DNA of 64,000 nucleotides from Sphingomonas sp. R-74633 (GTDB lineage Bacteria; Pseudomonadota; Alphaproteobacteria; Sphingomonadales; Sphingomonadaceae): NCBI RefSeq assembly GCF_013416555.1, contig NZ_JACCFG010000001.1, positions 124,001 through 188,000 of the forward strand, given 5' to 3'. Under the pieces are notes generated by a model that was given only the letters and a program-made list of their open reading frames with translations, made no database searches and was not told the DNA's origin. Shown one piece after another: positions 34,516 through 42,958 of this stretch; position 1 is the stretch's first letter; each line of letters opens with the position of its first letter. The position numbers were made by a program, and so were the translations under genes.

Positions 34516-35627
34516 CGCACCACCTTTGTCACGGTGATCCTACGCCTGTCGAGCGCCTGGCGGAACAGGTCGCGCAGGGCATCGGGCGCGAAGGCGAGGC
34601 CGATCAGCGAGAGCGGGGCGACCATCAATGCCCAGTAGAAGGTGTCGGGGCGGGCGAAGAGCGCGATGACGAGGCCGAAGGCAGCGAGCGTGCCGGCGAC
34701 GCGGGCGGCGGCCTGGTCCTTCCAGCTGATCCAGCCGAACAAGGCGAGGGTGAAGAGCAGCACGCCGAGCGCCAGTGGGAAGAGCTGGAGCGCGGTCGAC
34801 AGCACCATCGCCTTGGCGAAGAAGCCATAACCGCCCAGGCCCGCCCAGCCGGGCGAGGTGGGATCGGCGGCGCTGGTGACCTGGTTTACGGCGTAGAAGT
34901 GGAAGCCGAGCGCTACAGCAAGGCAGGCGAGTGCTGCGCCCCAGCCGATCGCCTCGCGCTTCTGGCCCTCGAGCCAGGCGGCGGCGAACATGACGATGGC
35001 GAACAGCGCGGCGGTCTCGCGGATCAGCATGGCGAGCAGTGCGATGCCGACTGCCTCGATCCAGCGACCCGGTTTGCGGATGCCGAGCGCGAGCGCGACG
35101 AGCAGCCCCGCCCAGATCTCGTGAAAGGCCCAGAGATCGGGCTGGACGAACGCCATCAGTCCGCCGGCGAGCAAAGTGAGGCCGATCGCGACGGGCGGCC
35201 AGCGCGTCATGCCAGAACGCAGCTTCATGCCCCAGACGGCGAAGACCGCGGCGACGAGCGCATAGAGCAGGCCAAGCGTCACCGGCTTGGGCAGGTGCGC
35301 CTCGACCATTGCGAGGCCGGGCAGGCGGAAGCAGATGAACGGGCGCAGTGGATAATTGCCGGCGCGAAGGGCGTCCGCCGCGACTTCGTAGTAGCCGCCG
35401 CCGTGCGCGACGCCGGCGACGATATTCTCGTAGAGCACGACGTCGCTTTGATCATCGGCGCGCTTGGCGGGGTCGCCGCTCACCGGGGGCGGCCCGAGTG
35501 CGACCAGCGCAGTCAGCGAGAGCAGCAGGAACAGGCTGAGAATGCCGAGCGCGATCCGGGCGCGGCCACGGCCGAGCGCGGCGAAGCGCGTCGGCTCGGC
35601 CAGCCACCGGAACGCGGGCGCCTTCAC
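34512..35627 (-). CDS. Multi-pass membrane protein, unknown function
   Basis: 371 residues with about 8-9 hydrophobic helices. A large polar loop after the first helix (about residues 50-105: SGDPAKRADDQSD and GGGYYEVAADALRAGNYPLRPF) is reminiscent of the first periplasmic loop of GT-C type membrane transferases, but the usual acidic pair is not certain. GTG start with GTGA overlap to ubiB. Function not assigned. Confidence 0.65.
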   Translation of the reverse strand: MKAPAFRWLAEPTRFAALGRGRARIALGILSLFLLLSLTALVALGPPPVSGDPAKRADDQSDVVLYENIVAGVAHGGGYYEVAADALRAGNYPLRPFICFRLPGLAMVEAHLPKPVTLGLLYALVAAVFAVWGMKLRSGMTRWPPVAIGLTLLAGGLMAFVQPDLWAFHEIWAGLLVALALGIRKPGRWIEAVGIALLAMLIRETAALFAIVMFAAAWLEGQKREAIGWGAALACLAVALGFHFYAVNQVTSAADPTSPGWAGLGGYGFFAKAMVLSTALQLFPLALGVLLFTLALFGWISWKDQAAARVAGTLAAFGLVIALFARPDTFYWALMVAPLSLIGLAFAPDALRDLFRQALDRRRITVTKVVR

Positions 35628-37159
35628 GAGAGCAGATACATCATGATCGCGGCACCGACGGCACCGGAGAATACGGCCACCAACGCATAGCGCCAGCCGC
35701 CGACCACGCGGATCCGCTCGATCTCCTTGAGCGGTGGCGAGGGCGGCGCGCCGCCCGGCCCGGGAAAGCGCAGCTCGATGTTGCGGATCAGATCGGGCAG
35801 GCGGGCGAGGGTACGGATGTCCTCAACGATGCGATCGGCGATCTTGGCCTCGGGGCCCAGCTCGGTGCGGATCCATTCGCGGACGAACGGCGCCGAGACG
35901 TCCCACAGGTTGATGTCGGGATCGAGCGTCCGCGCGACACCCTCGACCATCACCATCGTCTTCTGGAGAAGCAGGAGGTGCGGCTGGGTCTGCATGTCGA
36001 AGTCGCGGGTGATCGAGAACAGGCCGTCGAGCATCGCGCCCATCGACATGTCCTTGACCGCCAGCCCGCGCATCGGCTCGCCGACGGCGCGCAGGGCGGT
36101 GGCGAACTCGGCGACATTATGGTGGGGGGGCACATAGCCCGCCTCGAAATGGATCTCGGCGACGCGCTTGTAATTGCCGGTGATCAGCCCGTAGAGGATC
36201 TCGGCGAGCCAGACGCGGGCGCGGCGGTCGATCCGCCCCATGATACCGAAGTCGATCGCGGCGATGCGGCCGTCGGGGAGCGCGAAGAGGTTCCCCTGGT
36301 GCATGTCGGCGTGGAAGAAGCCCTCGGCGATCGCCTGGCGGAGGAAGGCCTTGATCAGCCGGCTGGCGAGGACGGTCGTGTCGTGCCCGGCAGCGACCAG
36401 CCGGTCGACATGCGACAGCTTGATGCCGTCGATCCATTCGAGGACGAGCACCTTGCCGGTGGTGCGCTGCCAGTCGATCTGCGGGACCATGAAATCGGGC
36501 TCGGCCTGCATGCCTTCGGCCAGCTCCGAAGCGGACGCGGCCTCGCGGCGCAGATCGAGCTCGCGCGCAGTCCAGCGCTTGAAGGTCTCGATGACGAGAC
36601 GCGGGCGCAGGCGCGACGCCTCGCCACCCATGCTCTCGACCTGGGCGGCGGCCCATTCATAGGTGTCGATCGCGCGCGCGAACTCGGTCTCGATGCCGGG
36701 GCGCAGCACCTTCACCGCGACCTGGCGGCCGTCGGTGGTGATTGCGCGGTGGACCTGCGCGATCGAGGCGGCGCCGACGGGGTGCTCGTCGAACTCGGCG
36801 AAATAGGTCTCGAGCGGGCGGCCGTACGAGGCTTCGATCCGCTGGCGGATTACCGAAAAGGGCAAAGGCGGCAGCGCGTCCTGCAGGCGGAGCAGATCAT
36901 GCGCCGCCTCGTCGCCGACCAGATCGGGGCGAGTGGCGAGCGTCTGGCCGAGCTTGATCGCGGCGGGGCCGATCGCCTGAAAGGCATCGGCGTAGCGCGG
37001 CACCTTGGGCACGCGCGCGCCGAAGCGGGCGAGGCGGGCGACGCGGCGCACGGGCTTGGGCGTGTGCGGATCCTGCTCGATGCCGCGAAGCGCGCCATGG
37101 CGCGCGAGGATGCGCCCCCATTTGAGCAGGCGCCAGAGATGGACGGCGGGTGCGGTCAC
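35624..37159 (-). CDS. ubiB: Ubiquinone biosynthesis protein UbiB (atypical kinase)
   Basis: 511 residues. The family's KxGQ motif is in AIKLGQTLATRPDL and the Ala-rich loop in GAASIAQVHRA; VAVKVLRPG, VLEWIDGIKL, FHADMHQGN and AIDFGIMGR follow in kinase order. Two hydrophobic segments at the C-terminus (GGWRYALVAVFSGAVGAAIMM) anchor it in the membrane. It is needed for ubiquinone synthesis, probably by moving or exposing lipid intermediates. It starts 6 bases after ubiE. Confidence 0.95.
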   Translation of the reverse strand: MTAPAVHLWRLLKWGRILARHGALRGIEQDPHTPKPVRRVARLARFGARVPKVPRYADAFQAIGPAAIKLGQTLATRPDLVGDEAAHDLLRLQDALPPLPFSVIRQRIEASYGRPLETYFAEFDEHPVGAASIAQVHRAITTDGRQVAVKVLRPGIETEFARAIDTYEWAAAQVESMGGEASRLRPRLVIETFKRWTARELDLRREAASASELAEGMQAEPDFMVPQIDWQRTTGKVLVLEWIDGIKLSHVDRLVAAGHDTTVLASRLIKAFLRQAIAEGFFHADMHQGNLFALPDGRIAAIDFGIMGRIDRRARVWLAEILYGLITGNYKRVAEIHFEAGYVPPHHNVAEFATALRAVGEPMRGLAVKDMSMGAMLDGLFSITRDFDMQTQPHLLLLQKTMVMVEGVARTLDPDINLWDVSAPFVREWIRTELGPEAKIADRIVEDIRTLARLPDLIRNIELRFPGPGGAPPSPPLKEIERIRVVGGWRYALVAVFSGAVGAAIMMYLLS

Positions 37160-37165
37160 GTGCGC

Positions 37166-37897
37166 TTAGATCTTCCAGCCCGAATGGATCGCGACCAGCC
37201 CGCCGAGCAGCGGCTCGACCTTGGTCTGGGTAAAGCCGGCCTCGCGGATCATGCGCTCGAACTCGGGCATCGGCGGGAAGCGGCGGATCGATTCGATCAG
37301 GTAGCGATAGCTCTCCGCATCGCCCGCGAGCATCTGGCCGAGCTTGGGGACGAGCTTGTGCGAATAGGCATCGTAGACTTCGGCGAAACCCGGCCACTGG
37401 GTCGTGGAGAATTCGAGCACGAACAGGCGCCCTCCGCGCTTCAATACGCGGTGTGCTTCGCGCAGCGCCTTGGGGATGTCGGTCACATTCCGGATGCCGA
37501 ACGCGATCGTATAGGCGTCGAAGAACTTGTCGGGCCATTGCAGCGTCTCGGCATTGGCCTCGCTCCACACCAGCCCGTCGATCCCGCGCTCGGCGGCACG
37601 CTCGACGCCGACGGCGAGCATCTCGGGGTTGATGTCGGCCACCGTGATCGCGGCGCCCGAAGGCGCCATGCGGAAGGCGATGTCGCCGGTGCCGCCGGCC
37701 ATGTCGAGGATATGCTCGCCGGCGCGCGGCTTCACGCGGCGGACGAACTTGTCCTTCCACAGGCGGTGGAGGCCGCCCGACATGGCATCGTTCATCAGGT
37801 CATATTTGGCCGCGACGCTGGAGAAGACCTCGCCGACGCGGCGGGTCTTTTCCTCGGGGGCCACATCCTCGTAGCCGAAGGAGACGGTGTCGGTCAT
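37166..37897 (-). CDS. ubiE: Ubiquinone/menaquinone C-methyltransferase
   Basis: 243 residues, a class I SAM methyltransferase: FSSVAAKYDLMNDAMSGGLH is the UbiE signature, DMAGGTGDIAFR the SAM-binding motif, and AFGIRNVTDIPKAL and MLAGDAESYRYL are conserved downstream. It adds the C-methyl group of ubiquinone. It heads the - strand operon and is divergent from mutM (60-base gap holding both promoters). Confidence 0.96.
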   Translation of the reverse strand: MTDTVSFGYEDVAPEEKTRRVGEVFSSVAAKYDLMNDAMSGGLHRLWKDKFVRRVKPRAGEHILDMAGGTGDIAFRMAPSGAAITVADINPEMLAVGVERAAERGIDGLVWSEANAETLQWPDKFFDAYTIAFGIRNVTDIPKALREAHRVLKRGGRLFVLEFSTTQWPGFAEVYDAYSHKLVPKLGQMLAGDAESYRYLIESIRRFPPMPEFERMIREAGFTQTKVEPLLGGLVAIHSGWKI

Positions 37898-37957
37898 GTC
37901 AGGGGCTCTAGCGGGCGTTTCTCGACGAAGGAAGGGCTGCTGGGCTAGGGAGCGTAC

Positions 37958-38767
37958 ATGCCTGAACTACCCGAAGTAGAGACCACTGTCCGCGGGCTGG
38001 AGCCCGTCCTCAAGGGCGAGGCGATCACGCGCGTGACGCTTCACCGCCCCGACCTGCGCCGGCCCTTCCCGGAAGGGCTGGGCCAGCGGCTGACCGGGGC
38101 GACCGTCACCGGACTCGGGCGGCGGGCCAAATATGGGCTGATCGAGACGAATCGGGGGGATACGCTCGTCTTCCATCTCGGCATGTCGGGGCGCTGGCGG
38201 ATCGATCCCGAGGAGATCGGCAAGCACGACCATATGGTGCTGGATACCCAGCACCACCGGCTGGCGCTCAACGATCCGCGGCGATTCGGCTCAGTCGATC
38301 TGGTGCCGACTGACGCGTTGGCCGCCTGGCCGCCCTTTGCGGCGCTGGGACCGGAGCCGTTGGGTCCGGACTTCAATGCGGCGCATCTTGCGCGCGTGTT
38401 CAAGGGACGGGTGGCGCCGGTGAAGGCGCTGTTGCTCGATCAGCGAACGGTGGCGGGGCTCGGCAATATCTATGTGTGCGAGGCGCTCTACATCGCCCGC
38501 ATCGCGCCGACCCGGGAGGCCGGGACGATCACCAAGCCGCGGCTGGACAAGCTGGTCACTGCGATTCGCGAGGTGCTGGAGAGCGCGATCCGCGCCGGCG
38601 GCTCGACGATTCGCGATTATGCCCGGCCCGACGGCGAGCTCGGCTATTTCGCCAAGGAGTGGCGGGTATACGGTAGGGAAGGCGAGCCCTGCGGCTGCGG
38701 AGGGTTGGTCGAGCGGCGGGTCGATTCGGGGCGGTCCACTTTCTGGTGCCCTGCCTGCCAGAAATAG
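37958..38767 (+). CDS. mutM: Formamidopyrimidine-DNA glycosylase
   Basis: 269 residues starting MPELPEVETT, so the catalytic Pro2 and Glu3 are present. The active-site lysine is in TLVFHLGMSGRW, and LGNIYVCEALY is the H2TH domain. It removes 8-oxoguanine and opened purines. The C-terminal zinc finger reads C-G-C for its first pair, where E. coli Fpg has C-x2-C, so one residue is missing; the second pair (CPAC) is normal. Confidence 0.95.
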   Translation: MPELPEVETTVRGLEPVLKGEAITRVTLHRPDLRRPFPEGLGQRLTGATVTGLGRRAKYGLIETNRGDTLVFHLGMSGRWRIDPEEIGKHDHMVLDTQHHRLALNDPRRFGSVDLVPTDALAAWPPFAALGPEPLGPDFNAAHLARVFKGRVAPVKALLLDQRTVAGLGNIYVCEALYIARIAPTREAGTITKPRLDKLVTAIREVLESAIRAGGSTIRDYARPDGELGYFAKEWRVYGREGEPCGCGGLVERRVDSGRSTFWCPACQK

Positions 38768-38776
38768 GAGGGGGAC

Positions 38777-39424
38777 ATGCTGCTGACTGCTCTTGCGTTG
38801 CTCGCGGCCGGTACGGCGGACTGCCGGCATATCGGCGGGTCGCTCCGGGCTGCCCAGTTCGACCGGGCGGTACTGCGACCAGGCGACGAGACTGCGATCG
38901 AATTCGTGTATCGCGACGGGCCGGACGGCGAAAAGGCGATCCCCCAGCGCTGTATCACCAGCTTGCGGGTGAAGGGCCCGGCGCGACTGCGCGGGGCGCA
39001 GCGTTTGCAGGTCAGGCCCGATGCCAAGGCGGGCGAGGAGATCATCCTTTCAATGCGCGTGGGCGGCCTGCCTTATAGCCGCGCGGTGAAGGTCACCGGG
39101 CGGGAACAGCAAGTTCTCACTGGAAGCTGGCATCTGATCGAATCGCAGAATTGCCGGGCAAGGATGCCTTCCGAAATCCGCTTCTTCGACAATGGCGGAT
39201 ACGACTTCACCTTCCCGGAGGCGATGGTGGAGACGATGACGAGCGGCAGTGGCAGCTACACCTGGGACCAGGCTACCGGTGCCCTCTCGCTGGGAGGGGA
39301 ATGGCGGGGCACTGCGCGATTCGAGAACAAGCGGCTCGTGATGGAAGGGGTTTTCTTCGACTCCCGGTGGGTGCCGATGCCAGGCGAGCCCATCCCACCA
39401 CCGTGCCGTATCGTTCTTGGTTGA
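38777..39424 (+). CDS. Exported protein of unknown function
   Basis: 215 residues. A short signal peptide (MLLTALALLAAGTADC) opens the protein; GTADC is a poor lipobox. The remainder is mostly beta-like with four cysteines (about residues 16, 57, 127 and 210), which could form two disulfides. The segment LTGSWHLIESQNC is a lipocalin-like opening, and the C-terminal half (FFDNGGYDFTF to GEWRGTARFENKRLVM) looks like a small beta-barrel. It lies 9 bases after mutM. No family recognised with confidence. Confidence 0.6.
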   Translation: MLLTALALLAAGTADCRHIGGSLRAAQFDRAVLRPGDETAIEFVYRDGPDGEKAIPQRCITSLRVKGPARLRGAQRLQVRPDAKAGEEIILSMRVGGLPYSRAVKVTGREQQVLTGSWHLIESQNCRARMPSEIRFFDNGGYDFTFPEAMVETMTSGSGSYTWDQATGALSLGGEWRGTARFENKRLVMEGVFFDSRWVPMPGEPIPPPCRIVLG

Positions 39425-39517
39425 CCCGAATCGCTGTGGGCGTTAAGGGGCCCGTCTTTCCGGGCGTGGAGGCTTGTTCCCCGCGCCCTAAACATTTCGA
39501 GCTAGGAACGACACGGC

Positions 39518-39781
39518 ATGGCGAATACGCCGCAAGCGAAGAAGCGTATCCGGCGCAATGCGCGCCGTGCGGAGATCAACGGCACCCGCGTGAGCCGTAT
39601 CCGCACCTTCGTGAAGAAGGTCGAGTCGGCCCTTGAGGCCGGCGACAAGGCTGCGGCTGCTGCCGCGCTCGCCGCTGCGCAGCCGGAAATGGCGCGCGGC
39701 GTGTCGAAGGGCGTGCTTCACAAGAACACGGCCTCGCGCAAGTTCGCACGTCTGAACAAGCGCGTCGAAGCGCTGGCATAA
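39518..39781 (+). CDS. rpsT: 30S ribosomal protein S20
   Basis: 87 residues, [17 protein letters not shown] at the N-terminus followed by a helical Lys/Ala-rich protein ending in NKRVEALA. It binds 16S rRNA early in 30S assembly. A TAGGAACG ribosome site precedes the ATG, and a strong terminator follows, so it forms its own transcription unit just upstream of dnaA. Confidence 0.97.
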   Translation: MANTPQAKKRIRRNARRAEINGTRVSRIRTFVKKVESALEAGDKAAAAAALAAAQPEMARGVSKGVLHKNTASRKFARLNKRVEALA

Positions 39782-39804
39782 TCGTAACTTTTCCGTAACA
39801 AACG

Positions 39805-39834
39805 CCCCGCGGGACCTGGTTCCGCGGGGTTTTT
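39805..39834 (+). terminator. Intrinsic terminator of rpsT
   Basis: A perfect 8-bp GC stem (39805-39812 with 39822-39829), a nine-base loop and then five T residues, 24 bases after the rpsT stop. Confidence 0.92.
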
Positions 39835-40230
39835 GTCGTGTCCGACAGATGCTTGCGGAACGAATCGTGGTTACCATCTTGGAACCCTGAGAAACGCGCG
39901 AGTCGCACTGTCTTTGGTCTGCAACAATTCGCAGAAACCAAGGTTTTCAGCGGGTTGTAGAAGCGTCCCCACGCATTTCCGTGGGTTATGGCGAGTCAAC
40001 AAAACTATTTCAGAATCTTTACATGGGACCCCCTTGCTCGACTCGATTGGGGCTCCCTAAAACAGACCTCCCAGGCGAGATTCTTGCTCGGGTATCCGGG
40101 GGGTAACCTCACTCGGGTGTAATGGCCTACTGCACCATGACCGGGGATGTCCGGTGCCGGTGGGCTTCATGTCGGATCGAATTGGCGCGCGGGATGCAGA
40201 CAGCTTCCCGCGAAGGAGGGGTGCGTCACG
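39835..40230. promoter_or_regulatory. 396-base gap upstream of dnaA (promoter and leader)
   Basis: This stretch must contain the dnaA promoter. No match to the DnaA box TTATNCACA was seen on either strand, so there is no evidence for an origin here. One 6-bp hairpin is present (CCCACG at 39968-39973 pairing with 39980-39985), and an imperfect one near 39918-39945. TTGCTC at 40034 with CTAAAA 17 bases downstream is a weak promoter candidate. The ribosome site AAGGAGGG at 40213-40220 decides the dnaA start. Confidence 0.4.
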
Positions 40231-41619
40231 GTGACTCAGGTGCAGGCCTTGGAGCGGGATGGGATGGAAGCTTTGGTTGCAAAGGCATGGACGCATGTGC
40301 GCGCGAATCTGCGCCGCTCGGCGGGCCAGCGCCTGTTCGACCAATGGCTGAAGCCGGTCGTCCTGATCGCGGGCAGCGACGCTGAGATCGTGCGTCTTGG
40401 CCTGCCGTCGGCGTTTATGACCCAGTGGGTCAAGAATCACTATGCCGAGCGGCTGCTGCTCGAATTCCGCGGCCAGATCCCGGCCGTGCGCAGCGTTTCG
40501 ATCGAGACGGTGGCCGAAGAGCCCAAGCGCGTGCTGAGCGCGGCGCCGGTGAGCGCCGATTCGGCTCCGGTGGCGGCTTCGGCCTCGCCGGCCGAGCGTC
40601 CGCAGTTCGACCAGCGCTTCACCTTCGACCGTTTCGTGATCGACGCAACCAACCGCGTCGCCTGCAACGCCGCCAAGGCGATGGCCGAGCCGGGTGCGCC
40701 CCGCTTCAGCCCACTTTATCTTCACGCCGGCACGGGCCAGGGCAAGACGCACCTGATGCACGCGATCGGCCACGCGTTCCTGGAAGCGAATCCGGAAGCG
40801 ACCGCGATCTATGTGACCGCCGAGCGCTTCATGTTCGAGTTCGTCCAGGCGCTGCGCAACAAGGACACGCACGCGTTCAAGGCGCGGCTGCGTTCGGTCG
40901 ACCTGCTGATGATCGACGATCTTCAGTTCATCGGCGGCAAGGACGGTACGCAGCAGGAGTTCTTCCACACCGTCAATGAGTTCATGTCCTCGGGCAAGAA
41001 GCTGGTGATCGCGGCGGACCGCGCGCCCCAGGCGCTTGAAGGCTTCGAGCCGCGTCTCGTCGGTCGCCTGGCCTCTGGGCTGGTGGCGGACATCAAGCCG
41101 GCTGAACTCGAGCTGCGCCGCGCGATCGTCGGCCGCAAGCTGCTCGAGATGCCGGCAGTGACGATGCCGCACGAAGTGATGGACCTGCTCGCGGCGCGGA
41201 TCACCACCAATGTCCGCGAGCTCGAAGGCGCGCTCAACCGCCTGGTCGCCTATGCCCAGCTCAACGGCGAGACGATCACGATCGACTTCGCCACCAACGT
41301 GCTCGGCGAAGTGCTGCGCTCGGCCCAGCGCCGGATCACGATCGACGAGATCCAGCGCGCAGTGTCATCGCACTTCGAAGTCAAGCAGATCGACCTGATC
41401 TCGGAGCGCCGCGCCGTGGCAATCGCCCGGCCGCGCCAGATCGCGATGTACCTCGCCAAGCGCCTGACCACGCGCTCGCTGCCGGAGATCGGCCGCAAGT
41501 TCGGCAACCGCGATCACTCGACCGTGATCCATGCGGTGAAGCGGATCGAGGAACTGCGCGGCAAGGACGTGGAGATCGACACCGCAGTACGTACGCTGAT
41601 GCGTACGCTGGAGGGCTAA
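40231..41619 (+). CDS. dnaA: Chromosomal replication initiator DnaA
   Basis: 462 residues from a GTG at 40231 placed 10 bases after a near-perfect Shine-Dalgarno site; the open frame runs further up but without homology. Domain I is at residues about 10-80 (WTHVRANLRRSAGQRLFDQWLKP). The AAA+ domain has Walker A GTGQGKTH (about residue 167) and Walker B LMIDDLQF (about 227). The C-terminal DNA-binding domain carries FGNRDHSTVIHAVKRI (about 426-441). It opens the origin and regulates its own transcription. A terminator follows at 41744. Confidence 0.97.
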   Translation: MTQVQALERDGMEALVAKAWTHVRANLRRSAGQRLFDQWLKPVVLIAGSDAEIVRLGLPSAFMTQWVKNHYAERLLLEFRGQIPAVRSVSIETVAEEPKRVLSAAPVSADSAPVAASASPAERPQFDQRFTFDRFVIDATNRVACNAAKAMAEPGAPRFSPLYLHAGTGQGKTHLMHAIGHAFLEANPEATAIYVTAERFMFEFVQALRNKDTHAFKARLRSVDLLMIDDLQFIGGKDGTQQEFFHTVNEFMSSGKKLVIAADRAPQALEGFEPRLVGRLASGLVADIKPAELELRRAIVGRKLLEMPAVTMPHEVMDLLAARITTNVRELEGALNRLVAYAQLNGETITIDFATNVLGEVLRSAQRRITIDEIQRAVSSHFEVKQIDLISERRAVAIARPRQIAMYLAKRLTTRSLPEIGRKFGNRDHSTVIHAVKRIEELRGKDVEIDTAVRTLMRTLEG

Positions 41620-41643
41620 AGGGCAAGCTTTAGGGCTATGTTC

Positions 41644-41740
41644 CCTCCCGTCCCCCGGGAGGGCAGGGTGGAGGAGCTGAGAGCGGGGCAACGCAGATCG
41701 GTCACGCCTCCACCCTGATACGTCCCGCAAGGGACGTGCG
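41644..41740. repeat. Cluster of inverted repeats after dnaA
   Basis: Three hairpin-forming elements are packed together: a stem near 41644-41662 built on CCTCCCG/CGGGAGG, a perfect 11-bp inverted repeat CAGGGTGGAGG (41664-41674) with its complement at 41707-41717, and GTCCC-GCAA-GGGAC at about 41722-41735. It looks like a dispersed intergenic repeat of the kind common in GC-rich alphaproteobacteria, but I cannot check copy number. Confidence 0.55.
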
Positions 41741-41743
41741 GAG

Positions 41744-41770
41744 AGGCCGGGGGGCAAGCCCCGGCCTTTT
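41744..41770 (+). terminator. Intrinsic terminator downstream of dnaA
   Basis: GGCCGGGG at 41745-41752 pairs with 41759-41766 around a six-base loop, followed by four T residues. It ends dnaA transcription before the convergent CAP-lipoprotein gene. Confidence 0.85.
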
Positions 41771-41799
41771 CTGTTTATGACTAGACATAATCAGCCCGC

Positions 41800-42852
41800 T
41801 CAGGGCACCAGCTTGAAATAATAGCTGTAGTTGCGCGCCGCACCGCTGACGATGACGTTGTTGATCGTTACGTCGTAAGTGGTGTTCGCCGTGAGGCCGG
41901 CCACGCTCCACTGCAGATTATTGGGCAGGCCGAAGCCGTCATTGTCGAACGAGATGTTCGACACGGTGAGCGCCGCACCGCCGCGCACCCGCACACTGAT
42001 CGTCGCACCCGAGAAGTTGACCGAGCTGTTCGTGCCGAAGTTCGACGTCTTGTTGGCGATGACGCCGAATGAGAGCAGCGCGCCATTGTCATAATAGCGC
42101 GCCGGATAGTCCTGGAAGGGATAGGCGACATAATCGGGCAGCGGACCGGCGGTGTTCTGGCTGCTGTTGATCACCTTGATCGAGGCGCCATCGGCACGGT
42201 TGCTGGTCTGCCAGACGCCGGCAACGCGGCCATAGGCGATCGTCGAGAGGAACGGATAGAGCAGCCAGCGGCGATGGCCGATATTGTTCGCCGTGACGTT
42301 GTTGGTGTCGGTAAGCCAGCCGATCATGATGTCGGCATCCTGCGAATAGCGCAGCCCGCCGGTGCCCAGATAGATGTTGCTCTGCCCCGCGGCCGTGGCA
42401 CCGGCGCTGGTGTAGCAGTTCCAGCTGGTCGGCGGATTATGGCTGAGCGCGCCATTGGCGGCCATCATCAGCGCGGATTGCTGGACGGCGGGCTCGTCCG
42501 CCGCAGCATAGGTGACCGGCGGCAGATTGTGATGCGCGCGAATGTCGTTGAGCGTCGCCAGCACGCGCGCGCCGACCTCGGGCTTGAGCGTGCCGGCGTT
42601 GCAGGCGCCGATATTGGGCGGAGCGCTGTAGAGCAGCGCCGCGCCGGTCAGGAAGTCGGTGCCGGTGGCGGGCTCGGTGCTGACCGGCGTCGGCGTGGGC
42701 GACACCGTGGGCGTTGGCGTCGGGGTTGAGCCGGGGGCGGGAGTCGGGGTGGGCGTGACGACCGTCCCGCCACCGCCGCCGGAACCACCTCCGCCACCGC
42801 TACAGGCTGCAACTGCGCTCCCGAGGAGCAGCACGGGTATCAGGCTACGCAT
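41800..42852 (-). CDS. CAP/SCP-domain lipoprotein with Gly and Pro-Thr linkers
   Basis: 350 residues from the ATG at 42852. The signal peptide ends in AVAAC (lipobox). A glycine-rich stretch (GGGGGSGGGGG) and a Pro-Thr linker follow. Residues about 80-230 are a CAP/SCP-type domain: RVLATLNDIRAHHNLPPV, QQSALMMAANGALSHNPP and NNIGHRRWLL are the usual His and Glu positions. The C-terminal 100 or so residues form a beta-rich domain (SVNFSGATISVRVRGG). CAP proteins bind or modify extracellular ligands; the substrate here is unknown. Confidence 0.82.
   Translation of the reverse strand: MRSLIPVLLLGSAVAACSGGGGGSGGGGGTVVTPTPTPAPGSTPTPTPTVSPTPTPVSTEPATGTDFLTGAALLYSAPPNIGACNAGTLKPEVGARVLATLNDIRAHHNLPPVTYAAADEPAVQQSALMMAANGALSHNPPTSWNCYTSAGATAAGQSNIYLGTGGLRYSQDADIMIGWLTDTNNVTANNIGHRRWLLYPFLSTIAYGRVAGVWQTSNRADGASIKVINSSQNTAGPLPDYVAYPFQDYPARYYDNGALLSFGVIANKTSNFGTNSSVNFSGATISVRVRGGAALTVSNISFDNDGFGLPNNLQWSVAGLTANTTYDVTINNVIVSGAARNYSYYFKLVP
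42671..42806 (-). repeat. Pro-Thr and poly-Gly coding repeats of the CAP lipoprotein
   Basis: Read on the - strand, poly-Gly codons (about 42770-42806) are followed by about 25 codons dominated by Pro and Thr with GGCGTN-type near-repeats on the + strand. The same linker type occurs in the lipoproteins at 21.6 and 29.7 kb. Confidence 0.75.
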
Positions 42853-42958
42853 GGGCACTCTCCGCCCACAGAAACCCGGCGGTACCCATAAGGGTTCCCC
42901 GGCGAAACTGGTCAACAACCCGTAACGGTTGCGGCCTTCGCCGGGGAAGAAGCGGGGA

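Noticed and set aside
35978..37948. A 656-codon open frame on the + strand
   Set aside because: It lies antisense to ubiB and ubiE, both of which are clear genes. It is a GC-rich shadow frame and its translation is low-complexity Arg/Gly/Asp/Leu-rich.
39835..40230. Replication origin next to dnaA
   Set aside because: No TTATNCACA-type DnaA boxes or AT-rich unwinding region were seen, and alphaproteobacterial origins usually lie near other genes. A computed search for boxes would settle it.
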